A stretch of DNA of 64,000 nt from Heliocidaris erythrogramma (Eukaryota; Echinodermata; Echinoidea; Camarodonta; Echinometridae), in NCBI GenBank assembly GCA_025617745.1, contig CM046864.1:31997239-32061238 (forward strand), in the 5' to 3' direction. The translations under genes and the position numbers were made by a program. The notes below the pieces were generated by a model. The model made no database searches, had not been told where the DNA came from, and worked only from the letters and a program-made list of their open reading frames with translations. Each line of letters starts with the position of its first letter. The first letter of the stretch is position 1. Positions 32,417-44,371 of this stretch are shown in pieces.

Positions 32417-33907
32417 TTAACGGGAAACTTTAGGGTAACGATAGGATATTATGGTTTTAATTGCCATCTTTAAAAAGCGGATCTCTTTTCGACGAAAAGC
32501 ACCTCCCCCACCCCCGCAATGAATAAAAAAATGAAATGGAAACTGGAAACGCGAAGGTTGGGGGTTTGATCCCTGTTACGGCACCTATGGCCTTTTTGTT
32601 GTAAAAAATATAGCAACTTTCCTTTTTTTTAATTTACGAGCGCGCGAAGCTAGCGACCAAAAATAATTGTGCCATTCCGTTGTGAAAGATCATAAAAATA
32701 ACGTATTTCGGCATATAATGACTGGAATATGAGGATATTCGGGCACCTCACTCCCTGAATATGAGGTGTGAGTTGCCGGAATATCTGCACTTTCAAAATC
32801 CGGGGGGGGGGGGGTGTTGGCTGCAGCAGCCCCCTTCTCGTACGCCTATGCCTAGGCCTATGTTAAGTACACAGTTGCGATTGATTTTAACTTGCGATTG
32901 TTTCAAATAAATCGCTTCAACTCCTTATAAGGCGGGGCACTGGTTGATAAAAGCCATTAATTTAGGTCAGAATGTTTTCTTCTCCATGTGTAATTCCTTA
33001 TTTGTATTTTTTACGATGAGGATTGTTTTACTCTCAATGTCTTTTAGTGTTTTGTAATTCGTTATGCTTGTAAAAGTTATTTCAAACTTCAGGTCAGCGG
33101 TTGTAACTGTTAAAAACGCAGACTGTGCAGTAAAATGAAGCAACTCATTAGAATCTGTACAAATTTATTATGCTGTAAGCAGCTGTATAAAATGAAAGAT
33201 TTTCATCCATGTTTAGAAATGATGGTATTTTGGCAAAGTTAAAGAACATGTTCAATGATTTTAATCTATTTATGCGGCATAGATAGTTAGGATTATTCCC
33301 TGTATGATAATTATTTTAGCCCGACTGAAAGAAAACTTAACCTTTTGATCCACTATTCTTCAAATTTGGTTGTATGTTGCTTTTAATCATTATCATTATA
33401 TTCAATTAGCGATTGCACCTGACCTATATCCTTATATGCCAGTATAAAGAGTTATTTTTATTCTTCAGATGCGGTGTGCTACATAGCAGTGGCTTTAACA
33501 TTTTTGTTATTGCTCACTTGTTATCTTTCTTTTCTTGAATTTGGTTTTCTTAAGAAGTAGCTGCTGCACGGCTTTTGTAAAGTTCTGTTGGAATTGTAAA
33601 GTGTTTGAAAACTATCTGCGTCATAGATCATTTCAGATATGCGGCAAACAAAATGCTGTATAGTTGTGTAAGCAAGGTCATTACTTACAGCATACTATGC
33701 TGCATTTCATTCATTTACCTTTACAATTTAAGATTTTAATCTGTTTTAAGAAATGTTAATACTTTTGCAAGATTATAAAACATGCTCAATGATTTCTGTC
33801 TGCCCTGCTGCATAAATTGTTTGAGATATTTTGCATTATAGTTTGGTTTTACTTTTGTTTCCTTTTATGATAATCATATCAGCCTGATGATAAGACTCCT
33901 TCTTTAA
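32417..33907. other. Loop of the foldback, no gene
   Basis: A stretch at 32640-32870 ('atatgaggatattcgggcac', 'ctcgtacgcctatg') resembles 54340-54545, marking another dispersed repeat. Otherwise nothing. Confidence 0.4.
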
Positions 33908-33954
33908 CTTGTTACGATCCATCTTTCTTCGGCTTTGGTTGTTTATGGTATCTA

Positions 33955-34170
33955 TTCATTTATTTATTATTATTACTAGTATTATTTGTATTATTATTAT
34001 TGTTATTATTATAATTATCATTATTATCATTATTATTAGTAGTAGTATTATCTGTTTTATCATTTTTATTATTATTATTACTAATATTATCAGTATTATA
34101 ATTTTTATTATTGATAATATTGTTGTTGCTGTTATTATTGTTATTATTATTATTACAATTGTTATTATGA
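33955..34170. repeat. (TTA)n-type microsatellite
   Basis: Imperfect 'attattatt' tract; its Ile-rich frame is not a protein. Confidence 0.9.
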
Positions 34171-34453
34171 AGTGGACTACCCAGAATTACGATGACGATG
34201 TCATTTTGGATGGAGTTATGCGACCAGACTTAGATATTGCACCGGTTACTCTACTATTGCTTCTTTTATTTCCCTTGTCATGATCGTATAATTGGCCTAT
34301 AGCCTATACGTATCAATAATATGCTTGTTATAATATGTTGTGCTACTTGCCAGGCTATTTATTAAACATAGCAGTGACTCCTTTATGAACTCTCTGTAAT
34401 ATTATGTTGTTGTTTTTATTGCTGTTGTTTTGGGGACCGGAGGGGAGGGCTTA

Positions 34454-34575
34454 CAGACTTCGGCCAACTCAGTTTATTTGGGCACAACATGGCGTATATT
34501 CCTTTGTTTAGTGCTTGCCTAACAAAGCAACAAGCGCCATATTGCTACCTACATGGAGCCGAGTTGGCCAAACTC
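34454..34575. repeat. Hairpin repeat related to the 158-bp hAT-like MITE
   Basis: 'ggccaactca' to 'gagttggcc' hairpin with 'acatggcgtatattcctttg' inside. It is a diverged copy of 50738-50895 and 52874-53031 lacking their outer 'cagtgccg' ends. Confidence 0.75.
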
Positions 34576-35739
34576 TGTAATAGATGGCTCTGAGGGCTAG
34601 GGATGCAGGACGCACCCACCTTATTTTTAGTATACACTTTTCATAGTATTTTTTTAATCACAATTTATGTTGAGTGTTGACGAAGTAATTACATCTTACA
34701 TGTCTTAAAGATAATAAAGTGTCAATGTTTGGCTCGCTGGAATCCAGCAGCGTGGTGCCCGAACATCCTTTTATTTTGGGAAGCGAGATGGTCGGCTATC
34801 CTTATCTGTGGGCGGGAAGGTACTCAAAATGTTATCGTTGTTTGGATTATCTGGTAACAAAATCATTATTCTATAGACAATATCTCCTTTTTTTTACTTG
34901 CTCACTAGCGCGTAAGATTTAGAAACGGAATAGTTTAGGACAGGGAACGCCCTTCATTAGGGCGAGTGAAGTGCCCAAATATTCCATATTCGGCAGCAGT
35001 TAAGTAATATTATTCATGGCTCATTATTACATGTTCTATATTTGTCTTTTGATGGCGAAATTGCATTTCCATTACAATAAAAAAAAGGGTTTTATGTTTT
35101 TTTTCTAACTCGCTTCACTCGCTTGCAAATTGTAGAAATGGGGAATATGATATTCTGCCAAGAGGCATCAGCTCCCCCTTTCAAAAACATTACGTGGCCA
35201 TTTTCTGCTTGTAAAGATCTACTTGGAACTTTGGTGTGTCTCATTTTCCAAAGCGGTATATACATTATATAAATAACTTCAAGCCAATTTCGTTGTAGCA
35301 AATTTAATCCGGAATCCGATCATTCACTTTCTTCAATACATCAGTATGTATTTTAATCACCGAAGTAATATCATTTTATGAGAAATGAAACATGTATTCC
35401 TGAGGCGCTCGCTCTCTACGCTCGCTCACAAATATTGGTTATTATAATAGGAACAATGATAATAATGATAATAATATTAATAATAATAACATTAATGATG
35501 ATAATAATAATAATAATTATAATAATTTTAATAATCATAATAATAATAATCATAATAATAATAATGATAATATTGATAGGAATTACGATAATATAATGGC
35601 TATTTCTCTGGATTTTATTATAATTGTTATCATCATCGTTATGATTATTGAGTACGAAATTAATGTCTTTACACTTGGCCGTCTTTCCCCTCCTCCCTAT
35701 CCGAAATACGGATTGACGCCATATTTTCTGAATTTATAA
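34576..35739. other. No gene; (AAT)n microsatellite
   Basis: An imperfect (AAT/ATA)n run occupies about 35440-35595. No supported gene. Confidence 0.5.
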
Positions 35740-36146
35740 CCTTTTTTCATTTTCAGAAATACGAACCCTTTTTCATTTTCGGAAATACGAACCCTTTTTC
35801 ATTTTCGGAAATACGAACCCTATTTCATTTTCGGAAATACGAACCCTTTTTCATTTTCGGAAATACGAACCCTATTTCATTTTCGGAAATACGAGCCCTT
35901 TTTCATTTTCGGAAATACGAACCCTTTTTCATTTTCGGAAATACGAACCTCATTTCATTTTCGGAAATACGAACCTTCGGAATTATGAACCCTATTTCAT
36001 TTTCGGAAAAAAGAACCTTCGGAAAAACGAACCTTCGGAAAAACGAACCTTCGGAGTAACGAACCTTCGGAATAACGAACCTTCGGAATTATGAACCTTC
36101 GGAAAAACGAACCTTCGGAAATACGAACCTTCGGAAAAACGACATG
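35740..36146. repeat. Right arm array, inverted
   Basis: Inner 26-bp units ('ggaaatacgaaccctttttc' plus 'attttc') to about 35990, then 16-bp units ('aaccttcggaaaaacg') to the end. This is the mirror image of the left arm. Confidence 0.9.
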
Positions 36147-36473
36147 TAACCGGGAAGATTACGAGCGAGTTGCACCCCCAAATTCGTTCATACATCTACA
36201 AGACTTTAAAAACTTTGATGAATTCATTGACTATATAAATCTTTTAAATTCAAACGATACTTTGTACAATTCATATTTTGAATGGAAACGTCATGGATCA
36301 GTAAGGAGAAGTAACGTTCTCCGTTGTTTATGTGTAAAGTTGTCTCAAAAGTTTTGGATCATGAAAATAAGTTATCTGGTAGTAATCAACTACAGGAAGA
36401 AAGGAATCCTTCCATTCATGATTTCTGGTCAACTACTTGTCTGAAACCAACCGGTTTTCCCCATGACTTCTAG
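36145..36473 (+). pseudogene. GT10 alpha-1,3-fucosyltransferase C-terminal fragment
   Basis: Reads REDYERVAPPNSFIHLQDF, then FDEFIDYINLLNSNDTLYN and SYFEWKRHG. This is the hallmark end of GT10 fucosyltransferases ('APPxSFIHV.DF.S...L..YL..L..NDT.YN.YF.WK'), Golgi enzymes that move fucose from GDP-fucose to glycans. The frame then drifts. A one-base shift near 36340-36350 restores a more typical ending, with DHENKLSGSNQ, IHDFWSTTCLKPTGFP and the TAG at 36471, so a frameshift is likely. The 5' side stops abruptly at the foldback arm, with no acceptor and none of the upstream catalytic motifs visible in the window. Most likely a broken gene piece, possibly cut by the foldback. Confidence 0.7.
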
Positions 36474-36488
36474 TTCCCAATTTCACCG

Positions 36489-37740
36489 TAGGGGAGAGCG
36501 GGGTGAAGTGGGACAAGAATCGTGATTTGGCACTCTTTGCTTTGTAACTTGTAAAATATTAATTGTAGCCTCTCCATTTATACATGGTAAATAGTATCAA
36601 TAGTAGGCTGCTATTGCTTCAAGCTACTTAGCTTATGATGGCTAGCCCCTGCATTCACTTAATTTCGATATTATTATTATATTTCAAGTTTTAAGATTTC
36701 AGAATATATTTGTATATATATATATATTTTTTTTTTTTCATTACAATTTAAGTATATTAACTGTCGCACTTCTTGTTTATCAATCGCCTTATAAATTGTA
36801 CGATAAAGAAGAAAAATGTTAATACTTGTTTCATCAATAAATGCAGAAACAACTGCAAAAAACACAAAAAACCCCAAGGTATTTGACACAATCCCTTTAT
36901 ATATAGTGTTCATGCAAATAATCATTAAAAATTAGGTACTTGAATGGGGTGAAGTGGGACAATAGTCTTGACAATGCTTTTTTTCCCCCTCTTAGATGTC
37001 TAAAATAAGTGGTGGGAATGTTAAAGGAAATATATTACTTTAAAAAAACTTGCTTGAAAGTCACTTGTAAAGTTGACTTAAAGATTCATGTCCATTTAAA
37101 TAATATTGGAAGACATGATGAACGTTTTGTAAATTTTAAACTATACTTCGACGGTTTGGGGCAAAAATGAAAAGTTGTTTATTACACAAAAGTTTGTCTG
37201 AAGCAGTATGAACGAACTCTAAAAAGGAATGACCAATATGTATTTTTACGATTTTATGTAGAACCCAAAGATATTTTCTTGTAATATGTCTATAGATTAT
37301 GGCTGATAATAGCTGATTTCCCTTACATACACAAAAAATAACCGGGGTGAACTGGGACAAGATATCCAAGTTCACCCCGATAGTAAAAAACAAAAACAAC
37401 AAGAAATGCCTGCAAAAAATAAGTGTTGGTATTGATCCCTAAAAATAATATTGCAAATTAAAGCGTCATATAAGACTTATATGATGTATGCGGGGTGTTC
37501 ACTATAGCCAAGTGGTATACTTATAAATTATCTGACAATGAATGATGAAAAATACAAAAAAGTGGTCCAAAAAATAAGTGAAAATTAAACCTACAAGCAA
37601 AACCGCAGTAGAGCTGTGGATGTATTTGCGAACATTGTTAGTTAAAACCTTTCGTAGGATTCAAACTAATTCATAAAAGGTTAATTATTAGGGGTGGATT
37701 CCCAATTCTTCCGCGTCCCAGTTCACCCCGCTCTCCCCTA
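36489..37740. mobile_element. 1.25-kb terminal-inverted-repeat element
   Basis: Ends 'taggggagagcggggtgaag' and its near complement ending 'cgctctcccctaa'. Internal partial copies of the end lie at 36946 ('ggtgaagtgggaca') and, as a hairpin, at 37343-37380. TA flanks are compatible with TA duplication. No transposase frame. The 'ggggagagcggggtgaa' end is one I recall as widespread in animal genomes. Confidence 0.8.
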
Positions 37741-38490
37741 ATGCTCAATTTACATTTGCCCTGGGCTCCGTACGATAATTTGGTCTAAGATTTCCAGTGC
37801 GATATTTGGGGCATCGTTGGTGGCTTCGGGCTACGGTGTTTGTGTTCAGATTATCTACATGATCTACGAGCATGGTGCCATTTCTTGTATTTTCCCTCGG
37901 CGCAGGCCGGGGCAAATCCGTACAGAGGCTGCTCAGACATTGTACAAAAATCGTGCAATTTCAGTGCAGTTGGCGTGCAGTCTCCGATTTGAAAATTTCC
38001 TAGAGATATGCTTTAATATTAATTTTTTTCCAACTGTTGACTTTTTTCTGGGACGTAGAATATTAAAATATCCAGTGATTGAACGGTAATGTACAGTTTT
38101 TGTCAGATTTCCTTGATTTCAGAAAATAACAAGCAAGATACTAGCATAACTAAGCTGCGCCCCTTTCCCCCTACTCGCGTTAAATATCAAAGAAGTGAGA
38201 GGTAAAAAATAATTTAGATACCATGACATACAGCCATGGAAAAAATTATTAGACCAAGAATGCCATGCCACTAGCACTACTGATTACACTGTATCTGTAA
38301 GCTAAGACTATGAAATTCTCTCCTTGAAAAGTCTCAACTTCTTGTATGGATTCAGAATATTATAACTCTAATGTTAAATGTGCTTCATGGTACATGACAA
38401 AACAAAATTTCAAAATAGCGGTTAAACCACAAATCATCACCAAAGCTAATTACTTAGTCCACAGTCATGTCTACAGTGCATCCCCTAAAA
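37741..38490. other. No gene seen
   Basis: The part at 37760-38000 has 'cgtgcaatttcagtgcag' and other phrases loosely like the 20761-21278 MITE; probably a decayed relative. Confidence 0.35.
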
Positions 38491-38923
38491 AAGTTAACAG
38501 TTGGGAAAAAGTCTCCCCAAATAAATATTTCATAATATTTGTACGAAATGTTCATACCCGTGGATAGCTTAGGATCTCTTCTACCAAATGTCACCAAAAT
38601 ATCTGGCAATATTTAAAGCTCGAGTGAGCAAAACATAATATTGCAGAAGGGTGCAAAATCCACGCTCGACAAGAATTAGTATTTTGTTCTGGCTGGTAAC
38701 AAATTTGAGAACTGTTAAAAGTCGACGGTTGGAAAAAGTCCCCCAAATGAACATTTAAAAATATGTTCATGAAATTTCCATACATATGGATAGCTTAGGG
38801 TCTCTCCTATCAAATGACACAACAAAAATCTAACAATATTTTACGCTTGAGTGAGTAAAATCGATTGTTGTGAAATGGTACAAAATCTAAGGTTGACAAA
38901 AATTTGTATTAGTTCTGGCTGGT
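38491..38923. repeat. Tandem duplication, about 226 bp period, two copies
   Basis: 38491-38695 and 38717-38923 align along their whole length ('tggatagcttag', 'gagtgagcaaaa' or 'gagtgagtaaaa', 'gttctggctgg' in both) with some 20-25 percent divergence. Confidence 0.8.
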
Positions 38924-39945
38924 ATCAGCAAAATTGAGTCTCGAAAAGGCTTTAAAATTTCATATTCTGATAATTAAAAGGCAATTAATGAAAGAATAGG
39001 CTTTGTTTTCTGTATGTCCTGACACATCCCATCAAAACTTAATGGTGACTGAGAAAGCCCGCTTAAATTAAAGCCTTGTCAAAACTAATATCTAAAATCA
39101 CTGAATAAAGTAGTTAATTGCACACTGAAGCATAAAAATATCAATGAGATACGTAAGGACATAACAATAAAAAAACCTTGGGTGTGTTTCACAAAGAGTT
39201 AAGTTTGACTTAAAGTTGTCGACAAAAAAAAATGTCGCCAGACCTTCAAAATTCGCTCAGTAGGGGGGGGGGGGGGGTAATAGGAGTCCTTTTTCCCTCC
39301 ATAATTCCCTGAGAAGCAAAAAAAAAAAAAAAAAGAAGTCTTCATTCCACAATCGCCGTCTATGGTCAAAATGCATAAAAAAAATGTATGAAAGTGATGC
39401 CACTGCTAGTAGCTCTGTCATATAAGAGACACAAAAGAGAAAAGAGGTATGTCATTTGATTGTTCAAGAATTATATAAATACTTCTCTGACTTAAATAAT
39501 TCGGCAATGGTCACCTGTTGATGTTAATGCTAAGTAATAAATTTCATTATGTTCTGTACCTTTTAAACCGTGAAGGAGTTGATATGTGTTTGAAAGAACT
39601 GAATATTATGGTGGTCTCAAATTATCTTCACATTTATAACTTCAACAAACAGCATATGCTAGGTTTTTCCACCATCATCTGAAATCTTGTAGTCCCATTT
39701 TACGGTGTACTACCACACTACTGCACGTTTGACCAAAATTATGGCCAAATCGATGTGATACTAACCTCAGAATAGTTAATGCAGTAAAGCTTGACAGTCT
39801 TGAAATCAGTAAAAGCAAAATGAATGCAACTGCATCTCCATTATGCCTCTGCCTGAATTCATTTACACAGCAAGTTCATGGCTCAATCTATTCTTGAAAT
39901 AATGTGAAAATCCGAAAAAAGCCTACAATTATCCTATTTGACCTT
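38924..39945. other. No gene seen
   Basis: Holds G16 (about 39261) and A18 runs. 'gtgtttcacaaagagttaag' at 39185 resembles the start of the repeat at 61384. Confidence 0.4.
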
Positions 39946-40140
39946 TAACCTACATAACCTGAAATCTTATGAGATCATCTTCCTATGGTGATACATACTA
40001 GCAACAAGTTTAAAGTTTACACCTTAAATGGTTCTTGAAATATTGTGCTAACAGGAAAGTGAGGCAGACATACAAACAGATGGACAATCCAAACACATAA
40101 TGCCTCCGGCACCACCTGCGGTGAGCGGAGTCATCAAAGT
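39946..40140. repeat. Dispersed repeat end ('atgcctccggcacc')
   Basis: The complement of phrases in 47570-48160: 'ggtgatacatactag', 'tggttcttgaaat', 'ataatgcctcc'. An inverted relative of that block. Confidence 0.65.
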
Positions 40141-40224
40141 AACTTTTCTTGATGAAGATATTTTGTCAGGTCTCAACCAATAATGTTCATTTAATTAGTA
40201 CATGTATGCGGGGCTACGTCGTGA

Positions 40225-40490
40225 TCATCAAATTTGCAAAGGTTCGTAAATCTGAAAAGCTATCTAGGGCTCTGTTGCATTTTCGGAATTACAAACTTTC
40301 AGAATTATGAACCATTTTCATTTGCAGCATTATGAACCCTACGTCACTTTTGGAATTACGAATTCTTTTTCATTCTTTGAAATTACTAACCTGCAGAAGA
40401 ATACATGTTACAAACATTTGAACGAATGCTTCAGATGTTCAGAATTATAAACCTATTCATTTTCAGAATTATGCACCTCCTGCTATTTGA
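40225..40490. repeat. Degenerate relative of the 26-bp array
   Basis: 'ttttcggaattacaaac', 'gaattatgaaccattttcat' and similar phrases match the complement of the 31.6/35.7-kb arms, heavily mutated and in one orientation only. Confidence 0.7.
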
Positions 40491-40494
40491 AATT

Positions 40495-42195
40495 TACACT
40501 GTTGGTCATTATGGTAGCATAATTTTTTTTCTACCTTTCGTACACTTTTGACAACAATACGAGTCATTTTTTTTTGCAAATTAAAGCTTATATCTTCACC
40601 GATTTTATTGATAAATCTGTTCTCAACATATGAAATAAAAAATATAAGACAAAAATTAATTCATACAAACTTTATACACTGGTTTAAACCACTTTTGACA
40701 AACACAATCATCCAGACCTTGGATTCCTTGAAAAAATGTATCGTTTTTGGTAAATGTTTAACCATGATAAGTTTATCGTGAAAAATAAAATCTTGAGATC
40801 TTTTGATGATTGAAGGGAAGTGTTCCTCTTTTTAATCTTGTTGGGTCACTTAGTACCTGGTATGGCCACCTCTGGCACGCACCAGTGCCTCCACACGCCG
40901 TGGCATACTGTCCACAAGGTTGTTGATGGTGTTCAAGGGCAGTGCATCCCACTCTTCGGTCAGTGCCTGGGCTAACTCCTGCACATTTTGAGGATGATTG
41001 TTTCTCTCATTGATGGCACGGCCCAATGCATCCCAGGCGTGTTCAATGGGGGTTCATGTCGGGGGAACAGGCAGGCCAAGGCATCTGCTGCACGTCCTCT
41101 GTAACAAGGAATTCACTCGCCAGACGTGCCCTATGTGATCGAGCGTTGTCGTCTTGGAGCTGAAAGTTATTGCCATATACTCTTCTCGCGTATGGAAGAC
41201 AATGGCGTTCCAGGATGTCGCGGTACACGACGGCGTTGACGTTTCCTTCAGGTGCAGCCCATGGCGTTTTTCCACCATAATGTATTCCGACCCATACCAT
41301 CACTGAGCCTCCACCTGCTTGATTGGTTTCCTGGACACAGTCATTACGGAGGTTCTCGCCCCACAATCGTCGAACCCTCTGGCCCCCATCGGTGCGGTCA
41401 AGGATGTACCGGCTTTCATCAGTGAAGATTACATGGCGCCAGTGACCAAGCTGCCATCTCCTGTGCCTCCTAGCCCACTGGAGTCGAGCAACCCAGTGGC
41501 GAACAGTGAGACGTGGAACCTTGGTCATTCGCCGAGCTCTGTAGCCATGTTGGACAAGTCTCATGTTTACGGCTTCCCGTGAAACGTTCACTCCGAAGTG
41601 CCTCCTCCACAAGTGGCAAAGACGACTCGCTGGCATTATCCGGTTCCTACGGCACATGTTCTGCAGTTGACGGTCATCCCGTGCGGATGTTCTTCGTGGT
41701 CGACCTGTAGATCTCTCTGGACTCAAAGTACCCGCCTCTTGATGTCTTCTGAGGATGCGGCACACACAACTCTGCGATAGTCCAAGAATATCTGCAATCT
41801 GGGCCTGTGTCCGTCCATTCCGTCGGAGTGCAGGGACCCTCTGACGAATTGCAAATGCCGTTGGACGAGGCATAGTGTAAGGAATCAATGTACCAAATTT
41901 GGTAGGAATTGATCAAGCTAGCGCTGAAAAACGGGCTGTTAACACACGAAGGCTTTCTGCACGAAATGGACAGCAAAACAATAGCAGAAAGGAGGCTCTG
42001 CCTTTCATAGCACCAAATAATAAGATAGGCCACGTTATGGAATGTTTCACTTGACCGACTTTTACCTCGACAATACAAAATCATTATATAATCAATGAGC
42101 CTGGTCAATATTATCTATTTGGGCTTTTAAATATGATTAAATCAACGGATGACTATGAAAATACGAATTATGCTAACATTATGACCAACAGTGTA
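40495..42195 (-). mobile_element. Second Tc1/mariner-type transposon
   Basis: Ends 'tacactgttggtcattatgg' (40495) and the near complement ending 42195, with TA on both edges. About 1.7 kb, one transposase on the minus strand. Different end sequence and only distantly related protein compared with the 6.8-kb element. Confidence 0.9.
40850..41873 (-). pseudogene. Tc1-like DD34E transposase with a one-base frameshift
   Basis: Starts MPRPTAFAIRQRVPALRRNG at 41873. The helix-turn-helix region follows (QIADILGLSQSCVCRIL), then GRPRRTSARDD. The catalytic residues are D in FTDES, D in LQDDNARSH and E in PIEHAW, 34 residues between the last two. The frame breaks at 'gacatgaacccccattg': a C5 run where four C's would keep the frame (near 41052). 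After the shift the sequence continues cleanly through IEHAWDALGRAINERN and ends GGHTRY with a TAA at 40850-40852. About 340 residues if repaired, normal for Tc1. One indel in a homopolymer could also be a sequencing error. Confidence 0.92.
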
Positions 42196-43255
42196 GTTAT
42201 GTATTTCCCAGAAAACGTGTATTTGTGTAAACCCCAAAAACCTCCCAACCTGTATGAATTCGTCCCACTCACAGAACGATCTATATGTGGTGGTGCAGTG
42301 TAAACTGTAAATTACTGTCAAAGTCGACCACCAAGTTGCAAAGCTAGCATTGCTTATTTACTGGCAAAATGGGGAAATGCCTCTCACAATACAAGATGAT
42401 CCAATATCTTTATCTGACAGAGTTCAATGTTTTACTTTGGTCATGTGGCATTATCATCAAGCTATTTTATATACTGTGGAAACCTGCAATCTGACTTGCT
42501 CCTTACACTGATTAGGGCCATGGTTTTCAGGCATATGGCCCAAGTCTTCTCTTGTACAAGTTTAACTAAATTAGGCCAGATAACTTGGTGCTTATAACAA
42601 GTGCTTCCCAAAACATGGTGGTCATAAGAAGTGTACAAAACTTTTAAACGCCAAGTATTTTACTAAATATATGTACCAGTACTATAAAATATGACCACTG
42701 AAAAGGCACAATGAGGTACAGTAACTCTCTGTTTTTGGCTTTAGCCCTGTTATGCCTACTCATACAAACATGTATGAACAAGTTATCTCTGATAGTGTGG
42801 TACAAAAGAGAGCTATGGGGTGACTTTCTACTAGCGAACAGAATAAAAGTTGCTGTTTCACTGGAGCATAATTTTGAATATCACATGGGTTCATATACAG
42901 GGAGTTACATAACTGGATAATGTATGCGCTAGGTGATCATTCATAAATGTACGATGTTGATATGTATGTAACCTTAACCTCCTTTCTCAAAGAGCTATAA
43001 TGGGTGACCTTCACAGGTCTGATTTTGTATTTTCAAGGAGCAAGATTGCTGGCTACCACAGTACCAATGAAAACAGTTTTAAACAACAAATATGCCAGTT
43101 ATAGGAATTATATCGAACAAAGGTAAATGGTCATTCTACGGTATATATGGTAATTAGTGAAAGAGCTAATCAAGCATTTCATGATTTTTGCTGATTATCT
43201 AGACGGTTACGTCTGCACAAAGAGGTCGACCTCGACCCTGGTTGTCATTAACACA
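42196..43255. other. No firm gene; one small signal-peptide-like frame
   Basis: A 69-codon plus frame at 42711-42920 begins MRYSNSLFLALALLCLLI, which looks like a signal peptide, but there is no other support. Confidence 0.25.
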
Positions 43256-43260
43256 GCCCC

Positions 43261-43346
43261 ATATCGTGTGTTGAGAGCCAGAAGGGTGTTAACTCAGTGT
43301 TAAAACATACGAGTTAACTCCCTTCTGGCTCTCAACAGACGATATC
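43261..43346. repeat. Isolated near-perfect hairpin
   Basis: 37-base arms differing at two positions ('atatcgtgtgttgagagcca' then 'gaagggtgttaactc', and its complement) around a 15-base loop. Not attached to any other repeat I see. Its size would suit either a tiny MITE or a small-RNA precursor. Confidence 0.8.
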
Positions 43347-43546
43347 CCCTATCGTTTCTTCAATGTTCTTACCATGGTACAAGGTTGCTTTGATGGTAGG
43401 TAATTAAGCAGCTTACTGGCTCCTGCCTTGAGGGTCGAAGAACAGCTTTGACAGGGGCGCAGTGTCCCTAGTGCTGTCAAATAGCAGGCACTGCTTGTTA
43501 TGAGGTGAAGATGCTGCCAAGATGGATGGATTGGTAGCATATGCAA

Positions 43547-43710
43547 CTGTTACATCTTCAGATTTTTATGGTTTCTGTTCATAATACAAATTGACAAAAA
43601 ATTGAAGGCAATATGAAAATAGCATATTGTCTGTTACATCTTCAGATTTCTATGGTTTCTGTTCATAATAAAAAATTGAAGGCAATAAGGAAATAGCATA
43701 TTTCACAAGA
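43547..43710. repeat. Tandem duplication, about 84 bp, two copies
   Basis: 'ctgttacatcttcagattt' to 'aaatagcatatt' occurs twice in a row with few changes. Confidence 0.9.
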
Positions 43711-44364
43711 GCAAATTGATCAAAATGACTAAATCTATATAGTGGGAGTCACTTAACATAGAGGCCAGGCTACTCTACATGAGTGGCACTAAATTTGGTC
43801 AAAATCTTTGAATTACATGTAGTTCTAGTCAACCCCATTTTGTGAAACAGCTACTACAACACTCTTCTACATATAAGAATAATGATTTAAAAAAAAAAGA
43901 ATCAGAAAAAGAATCAGTGACAAACTTTTATTCACTAAAGCTTGCATACATTGTATTTAAAGAGGGATTAAAATATCTCAAGTACAACTTATCTTTTTGT
44001 ACATTTCAAATTTATGCTCTCATCCAGAGATCAAAATTAGTATTAGTACTATCCACATGTTGTATCCCGATTGGGAGGGGGTGATGAAAAGCGAAAAACC
44101 CAGTTTAAAAAAGGATGTTACTGTTAGTTAGGATTTGAGAAAACTGCATACAGTGGGTATGATCCATAGTGTTCTGTGACTAAGCCACTAGACCATGACA
44201 TCTCTAAGAATGCTAATGGCACATGTCAAGACATGACAGGCGAATTTATCTCAAATATATGTAGTATTGATCTACATTATGAAAGTGCTGTATTCACAGA
44301 GTAGCACAAGAGCAGATAAAAATGGTATTGTGCACAGAGTGTGGAAATTCCTTTGCATGTATAG
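43711..44364. other. No gene seen
   Basis: AT-rich, ordinary. Confidence 0.45.
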
Positions 44365-44371
44365 ACCGTAT

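Larger units (their letters stand above)
31611..36146. mobile_element. Foldback element with two-zone satellite arms
   Basis: Left arm 31611-32130 and right arm 35740-36146 are inverted. In each arm the outermost units are 16 bp ('ttcgtttttccgaagg' on the left, its complement on the right) and the inner units are 26 bp, in which 'aaatgaaaaa' is added. The mirror-image ordering of unit types supports a single foldback structure. The loop (32131-35739) has no transposase; it contains a small MITE, microsatellites and a hairpin element. Outer ends are 'catctcg' and 'cgacatg'. I found no clear target duplication. Confidence 0.7.

Noticed and set aside
33909-34283. 124-codon Ile-rich frame
   Set aside because: Translation of an imperfect (TTA)n microsatellite.
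37343-37380. Hairpin 'ccggggtgaactggg' ... 'ttcaccccg' as a terminator or riboswitch
   Set aside because: It is an internal partial copy of the end of the surrounding TIR element.
41319-41780. Plus-strand frames of 60-87 codons
   Set aside because: Antisense shadows of the Tc1 transposase at 40850-41873.
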